A stretch of DNA of 64,000 bases, taken from positions 124,001 through 188,000 of the forward strand of contig NZ_JNWZ01000003.1 in the NCBI RefSeq assembly GCF_000716545.1. The letters run 5' to 3'. Shown here piece after piece: positions 51,345-59,810 of the stretch. Within the stretch, counting starts at the first letter, position 1. Each line of letters starts with the position of its first letter. The notes below the pieces were generated by a model, which was not told where the DNA came from, made no database searches, and was given only the letters and a program-made list of their open reading frames with translations. The DNA is from Kitasatospora phosalacinea (GTDB lineage: Bacteria > Actinomycetota > Actinomycetes > Streptomycetales > Streptomycetaceae). Both the position numbers and the translations under genes were made by a program.

Positions 51345-52135
51345 ACGTACCCGAGCTGTACCGGGGGCTGTTCGACGACGCGGCGGTCTTCCCGCCCGGC
51401 GACCTGCCGCTGGCCGAGGCCGTCCCCGCGCACCGGGCGCACCGCGCCGGCTGGTACGCGGAGGCGGTCGGCCCGCTGCTCGCGCCCGTCGGCGCCCTGG
51501 CCGAACTGCGCGCGCTGGAGCCGGGGTTCGCAGTCGGACTGGTGGTCGGCCCGGGTCGGCTGGCCGAGGCGCTGAAGGCGGCCGAGGGCCTGGAGGTCGC
51601 CACCGTCGAGTACGCGGCGGGCGAGGACGTCCGGGCGGCGGTGGCCGAGCTGGACGCGCTGCTGCCCGAGGGCGTCGGGGCGGCCGTCGAGCTGCCCCGC
51701 TCGGAGCGGCTGGAGGACGGGCTGGACGCCCTGACCGGCACCCGCTACCGCGCCAAGTACCGTACCGGCGGCCTGGGTTACTCCGCCTTCCCGTCGGTGA
51801 CCGAGCTGGCCGGCTTCCTGCTGGGCTGCGCCGAGCGCGCCCTGCCGTACAAGTGCACGGCGGGGCTGCACCACGCGGTGCGGTACACCGACCTGGGCAC
51901 CGGCTACGAGCACCACGGCTTCCTCAACCTGCTGCTGGCGGCCGGGAGCCGCGACCGCGCGCAGGCCGTCGAACTGCTCGCCGAACGGGACGGCGCCCGA
52001 CTGGCCACCGCCGTCGAGTCCCTGACGGAGCGTCAGGTAGCGGAGATCCGCGCCTCGTTCACCTCGTTCGGCACCTGTAGCATCGCCGAGCCGCTGGAAG
52101 ACCTCGCCCGACTCGGCCTCCTGGAGACCCCTTGA
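51341..52135 (+). CDS. Uncharacterised protein between hmgA and fahA, candidate for the missing maleylacetoacetate isomerase step
   Basis: 264 residues, soluble, no signal peptide. Conserved-looking blocks are GLFDDAAVFPPGDLPLAEAV (about 8-27), YRAKYRTGGLGYSAFPSVTE (about 137-156), LPYKCTAGLHHAVRYTD (about 167-183) and HHGFLNLLLAA (about 189-199). The spaced Lys, His-His and Asn with alternating hydrophobic strands suggest a small barrel enzyme, but I cannot place it in a characterised family. ATGA overlap with hmgA and TTGA overlap with fahA put it exactly between ring cleavage and fumarylacetoacetate hydrolysis. No glutathione-S-transferase-type isomerase (MaiA) is in the operon, in line with mycothiol use by actinomycetes. 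Confidence 0.6.
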   Translation: MNVPELYRGLFDDAAVFPPGDLPLAEAVPAHRAHRAGWYAEAVGPLLAPVGALAELRALEPGFAVGLVVGPGRLAEALKAAEGLEVATVEYAAGEDVRAAVAELDALLPEGVGAAVELPRSERLEDGLDALTGTRYRAKYRTGGLGYSAFPSVTELAGFLLGCAERALPYKCTAGLHHAVRYTDLGTGYEHHGFLNLLLAAGSRDRAQAVELLAERDGARLATAVESLTERQVAEIRASFTSFGTCSIAEPLEDLARLGLLETP

Positions 52136-53352
52136 GCACCACCGCCACCTGGCTCGACCTGCCCGCCGACTCCCCGTTCGGCGTCCACAACCTCCCCTAC
52201 GGCGTCTTCACCGCCGCCGACCGGCCCGACCGGCGGCGGATCGGCGTCCGGGTCGGGGAGTGGGTGCTGGACGCGGGGGCGGCCGCCCGGGCGGTCGGCG
52301 CACCGTCCGCGCCGCTGGACGCGGAGAACCTCAACCCGCTGATGGCGTCCGGCCGTTCGACCTGGCGGGCGGTGCGCGCCGCACTCACCTCCTGGCTGAC
52401 CGACCCGGCGCACCGGGCCGCCGTCGAGCCCTGCCTGCTGCCGCTGGCGGACGTCCGGCTGCACCTGCCGTTCGAGGTCGCCGACTACGTCGACTTCTAC
52501 GCCTCCGAGCACCACGCCACCAACCTGGGGAAGATCTTCCGGCCGGGCCAGGAGCCGCTGACCCCCAACTGGAAGCACCTGCCGATCGGTTACCACGGCC
52601 GCGCCGGCACCGTGGTGGTCTCCGGCACCCCGGTGGCGCGCCCGCACGGCCAGCGCAAGGCCCCCGCCGACGCGGCGCCGAGCCACGGCCCGTCCCGCCG
52701 CCTGGACATCGAGGCCGAGGTCGCCTTCGTGGTCGGCACGCCCAGCCCGATGGGCCGCCCGGTGGCGCTGGACGCCTTCGCGGAGCACGTGTTCGGCGTC
52801 TGCCTGCTCAACGACTGGTCGGCGCGCGACCTCCAGGCCTGGGAGTACGTGCCGCTCGGCCCGTTCCTCGGCAAGTCCTTCGCCACCTCCGTCTCCCCCT
52901 GGGTGGTGCCGCTGGACGCGCTGGAGCACGCCCGGGTCGCCCCGCCGGAGCGCGACGTGGAGCCGCTGCCGTACCTGGACGACCGGAAGGCCGAGCCCTG
53001 GGGCCTGGACCTGGCGCTGGAGGTTTCGCTGAACGGGCACCTCATCTCCCGGCCGCCGTTCGCCACCATGTACTGGACCGCCGCCCAGCAGCTCGCCCAC
53101 CTGACCGCCAACGGCGCGAGCCTGCGCACCGGCGACCTGTACGCCTCCGGCACGGTCTCCGGGCCCGAGCCGGAGACCCGGGGCGCGCTGATCGAGCTCA
53201 CCTGGAACGGCGAGCACCCCCTCGAACTGCCCGACGGCACCGGTCGCACCTTCCTGGAGGACGGCGACGAGGTGTCCATCACCGCGACCGCCCCCGGGCC
53301 GGGGGGCTCGCGGGTCGGGTTCGGCGAGGTCACCGGAACGATCACCGGGTGA
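52132..53352 (+). CDS. fahA: Fumarylacetoacetase
   Basis: 406 residues: N-terminal SH3-like domain (PFGVHNLPYGVFTAADRPDR) and C-terminal FAH fold with DYVDFYASEHHATNLGK (His/Asp metal and catalytic region), WKHLPIGYHGRAGTVVVSGT, RRLDIEAEVAFVVG, VCLLNDWSARDLQAWEYVPLG and YWTAAQQLAHLTANG. Converts fumarylacetoacetate to fumarate plus acetoacetate. The TTG start overlaps the previous stop by TTGA, and the protein begins at the family-typical position. Last gene of the homogentisate operon. Confidence 0.95.
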   Translation: MSTTATWLDLPADSPFGVHNLPYGVFTAADRPDRRRIGVRVGEWVLDAGAAARAVGAPSAPLDAENLNPLMASGRSTWRAVRAALTSWLTDPAHRAAVEPCLLPLADVRLHLPFEVADYVDFYASEHHATNLGKIFRPGQEPLTPNWKHLPIGYHGRAGTVVVSGTPVARPHGQRKAPADAAPSHGPSRRLDIEAEVAFVVGTPSPMGRPVALDAFAEHVFGVCLLNDWSARDLQAWEYVPLGPFLGKSFATSVSPWVVPLDALEHARVAPPERDVEPLPYLDDRKAEPWGLDLALEVSLNGHLISRPPFATMYWTAAQQLAHLTANGASLRTGDLYASGTVSGPEPETRGALIELTWNGEHPLELPDGTGRTFLEDGDEVSITATAPGPGGSRVGFGEVTGTITG

Positions 53353-53573
53353 CCCGCCGTGCCGCGGGTGCGCCCCCGACGTCCGCGCGACGTCAATGGC
53401 GCACCCGCAGCACGCCGCCGAACGGGTGAGATTCCGCGGCCGCAAACCCCTCCGCCACTAGAAGTTTGTCCCGACAGAACCAGCGGCCTCCCCCCGAGCC
53501 GGGCCTCCCACGCCCGGCGCCGAAGGGGCGGGCCGCGACCGTCCACGGACGACTCTCTTCCCCGGAGGACCCG

Positions 53574-53756
53574 ATGATGAAGCTGCGCACCCTGGTCTGC
53601 GGAGCCGCGCTCGCCGCCGCCAACCTGCTGATGCCCGTACCGCAGGCCCAGGCGCTCCCGCCGGCCCCGCACCCCGTGCAGCTCTGCGGCTTCGCCCCGC
53701 GCCCGCTCGCCCCCGCCTCGCCGGTCCTGCTCGCCATGCCGCTGCGCCCCTGCTGA
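53574..53756 (+). CDS. Small secreted Pro-rich peptide
   Basis: 60 residues. The signal peptide starts MMKLRTLVCGAALAAANLLM and likely ends after AQA (residue 27), leaving a 33-residue mature peptide rich in Pro/Leu with two Cys (QLCGFAP and the final LRPC). CGGAGGACCC precedes the ATG. It is free-standing between fahA and the crotonase gene. The Cys could form one disulfide ring. Family unknown. Confidence 0.55.
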   Translation: MMKLRTLVCGAALAAANLLMPVPQAQALPPAPHPVQLCGFAPRPLAPASPVLLAMPLRPC

Positions 53757-53916
53757 GCACGGACTCCCGACAGGCGGTCCGGGAGCGATCAGGGGCCCGG
53801 GGGGCGGCTGGCGCGCGGCCGCCGCTCCCCGGCCCCTGCGGCCCCGCGACCCCGCGGCCATCCGCTACGGTGCCCGGGAAGATCTTCGTACCAACCGACA
53901 GGCGGGAGCGGTGGCC

Positions 53917-54969
53917 ATGGCGACCCCGGACAGCCAGCAGGACGTGCTGATCGAACGGACCGGCCCGCTCGGGCGGATCACCCTCAACCGGCCGCGCGCC
54001 CTCAACTCCCTGACCCGCGCCATGCTGGAGACCGTGCGCGCCGCCCTGGACGCCTGGGCCGGGGACGACGCCGTGACCGCCGTCCTGCTGACCGGCGCGG
54101 GCGAGCGCGGCCTGTGCGCGGGCGCCGACATCCGCGCCGTCCACGACGACGCCAAGCTCGGCGGCGCGGGCACCCGGGCGTTCTTCCGGGTCGAGTACCC
54201 GCTCAACGAGCTGGTCTCCCGCTACCCCAAGCCGTACGTCGCGCTGATGGACGGCATCACCATGGGCGGCGGCGTCGGCCTCTCCGGGCACGCCGGCGTC
54301 CGGGTGGTCACCGAGCGCTCGGCCGTCGCCATGCCGGAGACCCGGATCGGCCTCGTCCCGGACGTCGGCGGCAGCCGCCTGCTGGCCCTCGCCCCCGGCG
54401 AACTCGGCACCCACGTCGGCCTCACCGCCGCCACCATGACCGCCGGCGACGCCCTGCACTGCGGCTTCGCCGACCACTTCCTGCCCTCCGCCGCGCTGCC
54501 CGCCCTCACCGAGCGGCTCACCGCCGGGGACGACCCCGCCAAGGCGGTCGCCAAACTCGCCGAGCTCGCCCCGGCGTCCGCGCTCGCCGCCCAGCACGAG
54601 TGGATCGACCACTGCTACGCCGCCGACAGCGTCGAGGAGGTCCTGGAGCGGCTGCGCGCCACCGGCCTGCCCGCCGCCGAGGAGGCCGCCGCGCAACTGC
54701 TCGGCAAGTCCCCCACGATGCTCAAGGTGACGCTCGCCGCGCTGCGCCGGGCCCGCGCCCTGCCCTCGCTGGCCGCCGTCCTCGACCAGGAGTACCGGAT
54801 CTCCTGCGCCGCGCTGGCCCACCACGACCTGGTCGAGGGCATCCGCGCCCAGGTCGTCGACAAGGACCGCGACCCGCACTGGTCCCCCGCCACCCTGGCG
54901 GAGGTCACCGCCGCCGACGTCGCCCGGTTCTTCGCCGTCCCCGCCGACGGGGACCTGGGGCTGGCCTGA
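53917..54969 (+). CDS. Enoyl-CoA hydratase/isomerase family protein (3-hydroxyisobutyryl-CoA hydrolase-like)
   Basis: 350 residues, longer than plain crotonases and with the HIBADH-type layout: GRITLNRPRALNSLTRAML, oxyanion loops CAGADIRAVHDD and MGGGVGLSGHAGVRVVTE, catalytic Glu in MPETRIGLVPDVGGSRLLA, and a C-terminal extension (FLPSAALPAL.. to LDQEYRISCAALAHHDLVEG) as in 3-hydroxyisobutyryl-CoA hydrolases of valine breakdown. This would release 3-hydroxyisobutyrate. ATG at 53917 (GGGAG 8 bases upstream) is preferred over the in-frame GTG at 53911. Followed by a second crotonase 111 bases on. Confidence 0.85.
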   Translation: MATPDSQQDVLIERTGPLGRITLNRPRALNSLTRAMLETVRAALDAWAGDDAVTAVLLTGAGERGLCAGADIRAVHDDAKLGGAGTRAFFRVEYPLNELVSRYPKPYVALMDGITMGGGVGLSGHAGVRVVTERSAVAMPETRIGLVPDVGGSRLLALAPGELGTHVGLTAATMTAGDALHCGFADHFLPSAALPALTERLTAGDDPAKAVAKLAELAPASALAAQHEWIDHCYAADSVEEVLERLRATGLPAAEEAAAQLLGKSPTMLKVTLAALRRARALPSLAAVLDQEYRISCAALAHHDLVEGIRAQVVDKDRDPHWSPATLAEVTAADVARFFAVPADGDLGLA

Positions 54970-55080
54970 CGCCCCCGGGGTGACCATCGTCTCGCCTGTC
55001 GAGACTGGCATCCGGGGCGGCGTTCGGAGATCGTATCCAGCGGCAGAGGTTCCGCTCAGCGTGGAGAGGAAGAAGCGGCG

Positions 55081-55857
55081 ATGACCGAGTACGAGACGAT
55101 CCTGGTGGACCGCAAGGGCCGGGTCGGCATCATCACCCTCAACCGGCCCGAGGCGCTCAACGCGCTCAACACCCGGCTGATGAACGAGGTGGTGGCGGCC
55201 GCCAAGGACTTCGACCGCGACCCGGAGATCGGCGCGCTGGTGGTCACCGGCTCGGCGAAGGCCTTCGCGGCCGGCGCCGACATCAAGGAGATGCAGGACA
55301 ACCGCTTCCCCGCCGTCTACCTCGACGACTGGCTCGGCCCCTGGGACGAACTGGGCCGGCTGCGCAAGCCGGTCGTCGCCGCCGTCGCGGGCTACGCGCT
55401 GGGTGGCGGCTGCGAGTTGGCGATGCTCTGCGACATCCTGATCGCCGCCGACACCGCCAAGTTCGGCCAGCCCGAGATCAAGCTCGGCGTCATCCCCGGC
55501 ATCGGCGGCTCCCAGCGGCTGACCCGCGCCGTCGGCAAGGCCAAGGCCATGGACCTGTGCCTGACCGGCCGGACGATGGGCGCCGAGGAGGCCGAGCGCT
55601 CCGGCCTGGTCTCCCGCGTCGTCCCCGCCGAACAACTCCTCCCGGAGGCCCTGGCCGTCGCCGAGGCCGTCGCCGCGATGTCGCTGCCCGCCGCCGTGAT
55701 GATGAAGGAGTCCGTCAACCGCGCCTTCGAGACCACCCTCGCCGAGGGCGTCCGCTTCGAACGCCGGCTCTTCCACGCCGCCTTCGCCACCGCCGACCAG
55801 AAGGAGGGCATGGCGGCCTTCGCCGAGAAGCGCGCGGCCACCTTCACCAACGGCTGA
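55081..55857 (+). CDS. Enoyl-CoA hydratase
   Basis: 258 residues, normal crotonase size. [32 protein letters not shown] (oxyanion loop), [19 protein letters not shown] with catalytic Glu, and [20 protein letters not shown] with the second Glu are all present, so it should be an active hydratase. Similar to actinobacterial EchA8/PaaF-type enzymes, which hydrate crotonyl-CoA or unsaturated intermediates in fatty-acid or phenylacetate breakdown. The preceding gap (54970-55080) holds a small inverted repeat but no clear promoter. AGGAAG lies 9 bases before ATG. Confidence 0.9.
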   Translation: MTEYETILVDRKGRVGIITLNRPEALNALNTRLMNEVVAAAKDFDRDPEIGALVVTGSAKAFAAGADIKEMQDNRFPAVYLDDWLGPWDELGRLRKPVVAAVAGYALGGGCELAMLCDILIAADTAKFGQPEIKLGVIPGIGGSQRLTRAVGKAKAMDLCLTGRTMGAEEAERSGLVSRVVPAEQLLPEALAVAEAVAAMSLPAAVMMKESVNRAFETTLAEGVRFERRLFHAAFATADQKEGMAAFAEKRAATFTNG

Positions 55858-55930
55858 CCCGCCGCAGCGCGCGCCCGGTCGTACGGGCCGGGGCCGTGCG
55901 GGGCGGCCGGGGCACCGACCGCCCGGCCGG

Positions 55931-56418
55931 CTACTCGCTGCCGTACCGGAGCACCTTGCCCCCGTCGCCGACGTCCACGATCACCAGGTCGGCGCCGGTG
56001 CCGTACTCGAACTGGGAGCTGCCGCCCTGGCCGCCGTGCGGCGCGAACCGCGGTTCGGCGGTCGGGGGGCGGCCGACCTGCGGTTGCCGCAGGAAGCGGT
56101 CGGCGGCCGTCCGAAGGCCGGCACCGCGCACAGGCCGATCGGCACGAACATCAGGATGTTCATCCGCCCCTGCTCGGTGTCGAGCACGAACGCCAGGTCG
56201 GAGCTGATCCCGCACACCGGGTACGTGCTGCCGCGCTGCCCGGTCGGGTAGAAGGTGGCGGTGAGTTCGCCGGCCGGCGCGACGCCGAGCAGCACGGTGG
56301 ACGGCCGCGGCAGCCCGTACCGGCGGGCGAGCCACCAGGCGGCGGGGCCGAGCAGCAGGGCGAGGACGGCGAAGGCCGGGACCATGCCCTGCTTTCCGTG
56401 CAGGATGGCGCTGATCAT
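55931..56418 (-). pseudogene. Broken VanZ-like membrane gene
   Basis: From 56418 the first 95 codons read as a membrane protein: AVLALLLGPAAWWLARRYGL then RMNILMFVPIGLCAVPAFGR, the VanZ-like 'N-x-L-x-F-x-P-x-G' motif. After about 56110 the frame runs into low-complexity Arg/Pro/Ala, while a plausible C-terminus (GQGGSSQFEYGTGADLVIVD then VGDGGKVLRYGSE) continues in another frame to a stop at 55931. A frameshift with internal deletion of the middle helices is the simplest reading. VanZ-like proteins are linked to glycopeptide tolerance. Confidence 0.6.
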
Positions 56419-56548
56419 CGTTGCCCCGTCAGGACGTTCCGCCGAGAGCCGTCCGGATGCTCAGTGAACTAGCCTGCCGATCACGTCACTTGACGGAGCG
56501 TCATCGCGTGGTCCGTCTTCGAACGATCCGTTCCGCGGGATCATGCCG

Positions 56549-58453
56549 TCATTGGATGACGCGCGCAAGTCCGGCCCGGGTCGCGGCGACCACGATCCGG
56601 TCGCCGGGGGTCAGCCGCCGGGAGCGGTCGGCGAAGTTCCACTGGTGGTCCTGCGGGCGGCGGTGCAGCCGGACGGCGAGGACCCGGACGCCACCGGGAC
56701 CCTCCAGGTCGCCGGTGTTCTGGCCGTCCAGGCCGGAGCCCTCCTCGACGGTGAGCTCGGCGATCAGCAGCACGTGCCGGAAGACCGAGAGGGTGCCGAG
56801 CACTTCGCGCCCCATCAGGGCGGCGGCGAAGGCGGGGGCGGCCAGGTAGGAGACCGAGCGGGAGGCGACGTTGCCGAGGGTGGCGTACACGTGGTGGGCG
56901 AAGTCGTCGTCGAACAGCCGCACCACGATCCGGACTTCGGGGCGGACGGCGCGGGCCTCCAGGGCGGCTTCCAGGTTGGCGGCGTCGTCGGAGGTGACGG
57001 CGACCACGGCGCGGGCGTGCTTGACCCGGGCCTGCTTGAGCTGGGCCTCCAGCGGGCCCTCGCCGATCAGGACGGGGATGCCGAGGGCGCGGGCGGCGGC
57101 GATGCCCCGGGCCTGCGGGTCGCGTTCCAGGCAGACCACCGGCAGGCCGGTGGCGCGCACCAGGGCGGCGACCCGGGTGCCGACGTTGCCGAGGCCGACC
57201 ACGATGACGTGGTCGCGGGTGCGGGCCCCGGGCGGGCGGGGGACGCCGCGCCGACCGCTGGCCAGCGCCTCGACCACGATGGCGGTGGCGACGGGGACGA
57301 AGGTGATCCCGCAGAAGGTGATCAGCACCTGGGCGGCCCGGGCCCAGGAGTCGCCGAGCACCTGCTGCCCGGGCACGTCGGGCTGGACGGCGCCGGCCGC
57401 GTCGAGCAGCGTGAAGTACACCGTCCAGCCGAAGCCGCCGGGGTGGCTGCTGTGCCGGGCCAGCACCAGCCCGCCGAGCAGGATCGCCACGAACGCGCTG
57501 ATCAGGATCATCCGCAGCCGGGTGTTGGTGAAGTGCTTGAGCCCGTCGAGCAGCCACCACTTGAGCCGCTTGCGCAGCGGCGGGCGCAGCGGGGGTTCGG
57601 TGTCGAGGGTCTGCAGGGCGGCCAGCCCGCCGGATTCGTGGGCGGGCGCCAGGTCCGGACGGCCGGTCGCCCCCAACCCTTCGCCGCCGCCCATGAGTTC
57701 GGCGATCCGGATGAATTCGGCGGCCCGGCCGCCGGTCTCGGGCAGCAGCCGCAGCCGGCTGAGGTCCCGGCGGTCGATCCGGTCGGCGACCAGGCAGATC
57801 TGGTCGGGCCGGATGTCGCCGTCGTAGGCGACGTACAGCTGCCGGCCGCCGACCTCGACGGTGTGCGGGTGGCCGAGGGCGCCGTTGGCGAAGGCGGGGG
57901 CGGCGGTGGCGGAGCCGGAGAGCGCGGCGCAGTTGGGGAGCAGCTTCTCCAGGTGTTCGCCGAGGCGCTGGTTGAAGATCCGCAGCACGATCCGGACGCC
58001 CGGGTTGCGGTTCTCGGCGGCGAGCGCGGCGTGGATGTTCTCCTGGTCGGTGCCGTCCATCAGCGCGATGCCGCGGGCGTGCGCGACGTCGGCCGCGCCG
58101 AGCGCCTCGCCGGTGACCGTGGAGTGCTCCAGCACGGCCCGGACGCCGGGGATCTGGGCGATCGCCGGCCCGTGCTCGCGGGAGCGGTCGGGGACCACGG
58201 CGATCACCGGGACCTCGTACTGCTCGGTGAGCTCCAGGATCAACCGGTGCGCGAGCGAGTTGCCGCCGCACACGATGTAGTGCCCGCCGCCCGGCTCCCC
58301 GGCGTCCCCGTCCCCCTCGGCCCCGCGCGGCCCGGGCACGACCGCCGCCTCGTCGGCCGTCCCCGTACTAGCCGCCGCCTCGCCGGCCGCCCCCGCACCG
58401 GTGCCCGTACCGGCCGCCCCGTCCTCCGGGCTCCCCCGCCCCTGGTCCGTCAT
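56549..58453 (-). CDS. Membrane channel-like protein with two RCK/TrkA-N NAD-binding domains
   Basis: 634 residues. After a 55-residue Gly/Ala tail comes a first RCK domain (HYIVCGGNSLAHRLILELTE, about 58-250), then a pair of transmembrane helices (RMILISAFVAILLGGLVLAR and VLITFCGITFVPVATAIVVE) enclosing a pore-like loop, then a second RCK (HVIVVGLGNVGTRVAALVRA, about 410-634). The pore loop reads TLLDAAGAVQPDVPG and has no TxGYGD potassium filter. The first RCK deviates from GxGxxG while the second keeps it. Relatives are CASTOR/POLLUX-like or TrkA-domain cation channels. Ion specificity unknown. Confidence 0.78.
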   Translation of the reverse strand: MTDQGRGSPEDGAAGTGTGAGAAGEAAASTGTADEAAVVPGPRGAEGDGDAGEPGGGHYIVCGGNSLAHRLILELTEQYEVPVIAVVPDRSREHGPAIAQIPGVRAVLEHSTVTGEALGAADVAHARGIALMDGTDQENIHAALAAENRNPGVRIVLRIFNQRLGEHLEKLLPNCAALSGSATAAPAFANGALGHPHTVEVGGRQLYVAYDGDIRPDQICLVADRIDRRDLSRLRLLPETGGRAAEFIRIAELMGGGEGLGATGRPDLAPAHESGGLAALQTLDTEPPLRPPLRKRLKWWLLDGLKHFTNTRLRMILISAFVAILLGGLVLARHSSHPGGFGWTVYFTLLDAAGAVQPDVPGQQVLGDSWARAAQVLITFCGITFVPVATAIVVEALASGRRGVPRPPGARTRDHVIVVGLGNVGTRVAALVRATGLPVVCLERDPQARGIAAARALGIPVLIGEGPLEAQLKQARVKHARAVVAVTSDDAANLEAALEARAVRPEVRIVVRLFDDDFAHHVYATLGNVASRSVSYLAAPAFAAALMGREVLGTLSVFRHVLLIAELTVEEGSGLDGQNTGDLEGPGGVRVLAVRLHRRPQDHQWNFADRSRRLTPGDRIVVAATRAGLARVIQ

Positions 58454-58630
58454 AGCGTCCGATGGTAGACGGCCGCCCGGGCAGCCGGGTGAACGGACGG
58501 TAGCGGATCCGGGTGCGAACGGGGCGGCCCGTTCGTCCGTCCGGCGGATCCCGCCGCGCCCCGGGGGTGGTGGGGCGCGGAGGCTGGGGGGTGTGCCGTG
58601 TCCGTTCCGTCCAGCCCCCTCGGAGGAGCC

Positions 58631-59230
58631 ATGAGTGCCCCGTACCGGATCGACTCCCGTGACGACCTGCCCGGGCCGTTCCAGCAGCTGGCCCGGCTGG
58701 CCTGGCAGGCGGTGCTGGCGGGCGGGCTGATCTCGCTGGCGCTGGGGGTGGTCGTGCTGGTGTGGCCGAAGCAGACGCTGTGGGTGGTCGGCGTGCTGTT
58801 CGGCCTGTACCTGCTGGTGATCGGCGTGGTGCAGCTGGTGGGGGCGTTCGGCACCCACGCGTCGACGGCGCTGCGGGTGCTGGCGTTCGTCAGCGGTGCG
58901 ATCTGCGTGCTGCTGGGCCTGCTGTGCTTCCGTTCGGCGGCCCAGTCGGTGCTGCTGCTGGCGCTGTGGATCGGCATCGGCTGGCTGTTCCGCGGCATCA
59001 CGCACCTGGCGGCGGTGGCCTCGGACCCGATGATGCCGGCCCGCGGCTGGCAGGGTTTCGTCGGCGGCCTGAGCGTGCTGGCGGGCATCGTGCTGATGGT
59101 CTGGCCGGCCCACTCGATCACCGCGCTGGCGGTGCTGGCAGCCTGCGGCCTGGTGGTGATCGGCGTCACCGAGATCATCGCGGCGCTGCGGATCCGCAGC
59201 GCCGCCCGGCAGTACCCGAGCGAACTCTGA
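58631..59230 (+). CDS. HdeD/DUF308-family membrane protein
   Basis: 199 residues with six transmembrane helices in three repeats: AVLAGGLISLALGVVVLVWP, VVGVLFGLYLLVIGVVQLVG, LAFVSGAICVLLGLLCFRS, LLALWIGIGWLFRGITHLAA, SVLAGIVLMVWPAHSITALA and CGLVVIGVTEIIAAL. The W-P pairs after helices 1 and 5 are typical of DUF308 proteins such as HdeD, associated with acid or envelope stress. GGAGGAGCC precedes the ATG. A 40-bp perfect palindrome ends the transcript. Confidence 0.88.
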   Translation: MSAPYRIDSRDDLPGPFQQLARLAWQAVLAGGLISLALGVVVLVWPKQTLWVVGVLFGLYLLVIGVVQLVGAFGTHASTALRVLAFVSGAICVLLGLLCFRSAAQSVLLLALWIGIGWLFRGITHLAAVASDPMMPARGWQGFVGGLSVLAGIVLMVWPAHSITALAVLAACGLVVIGVTEIIAALRIRSAARQYPSEL

Positions 59231-59242
59231 GCTCCCGCACCG

Positions 59243-59282
59243 CGGAGGGGCCCGTCCACCGGCCGGTGGACGGGCCCCTCCG
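59243..59282 (+). terminator. 40-bp perfect palindrome acting as terminator
   Basis: Bases 59243-59262 are exactly complementary to 59263-59282 (CGGAGGGGCCCGTCCACCGG and its complement), with no spacer. It starts 12 bases after the HdeD-like stop codon. In RNA it would form a stem of 18 bp with a 4-base loop. Confidence 0.85.
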
Positions 59283-59398
59283 TCATGTGATCCACCTCTC
59301 GTCCCGCCGGGGCCCGGGGATGTCACATCCCGGGCCGCCGATCCCTCTCAGTACCGGAAGTCACCACGTCGTTCCGGCTCTGGAGAAAGATCACTGGC

Positions 59399-59734
59399 AT
59401 GGAGATCCTGCGGTACGTGTTCCTCGTGTTCCACCTGTTCGGGTTCGCCGCGATCCTGGGCGGGATCTTCTACCAGCTGCGGGGGAAGGACCCGGTGACG
59501 GGCGGGTACATGGTGACCAGCGCGGTGGTGCAACTGGTCACCGGCGTCGGGCTGATCTGGACCAGGCACGCGCTGGACCTGCCGGTCTCGGACCCGAAGA
59601 TGGCCGTGAAGCTGGCCCTGGACGTGCTGGTGGCGGCGGTCGCCCTGATCGGCATGCGCAACCGGAAGCCGTGGCCGTTCTTCGCGGTGGCCACGTTCAC
59701 GGCGGCCGCGGTCGTGGTGGCCGTCGTCTGGTGA
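59399..59734 (+). CDS. Small four-helix membrane protein
   Basis: 111 residues with four hydrophobic helices: ILRYVFLVFHLFGFAAILGG, GYMVTSAVVQLVTGVGLIWT, MAVKLALDVLVAAVALIGMR and PFFAVATFTAAAVVVAVVW. A His in the first helix (FHLFGFA) and a pair of Lys on the cytoplasmic side recall small heme-linked or CopD-like domains, but there are not enough conserved His residues to claim haem binding. Function unknown. Start ATG at 59399; a terminator follows. Confidence 0.65.
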   Translation: MEILRYVFLVFHLFGFAAILGGIFYQLRGKDPVTGGYMVTSAVVQLVTGVGLIWTRHALDLPVSDPKMAVKLALDVLVAAVALIGMRNRKPWPFFAVATFTAAAVVVAVVW

Positions 59735-59755
59735 GCGGGCCCCGGTGAGCGAGCT

Positions 59756-59804
59756 CCGCGGAGCCGACCGCCCCGCACGGGGTTCGGGGCGGTCGGCTCC
59801 GCGG
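59756..59804. terminator. Bidirectional hairpin terminator
   Basis: A 20-bp perfect stem (59756-59775 with 59785-59804) and 9-base loop lie between the convergent small membrane protein and lipase genes; the lipase stop is 6 bases away. Confidence 0.88.
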
Positions 59805-59810
59805 TCCCGG

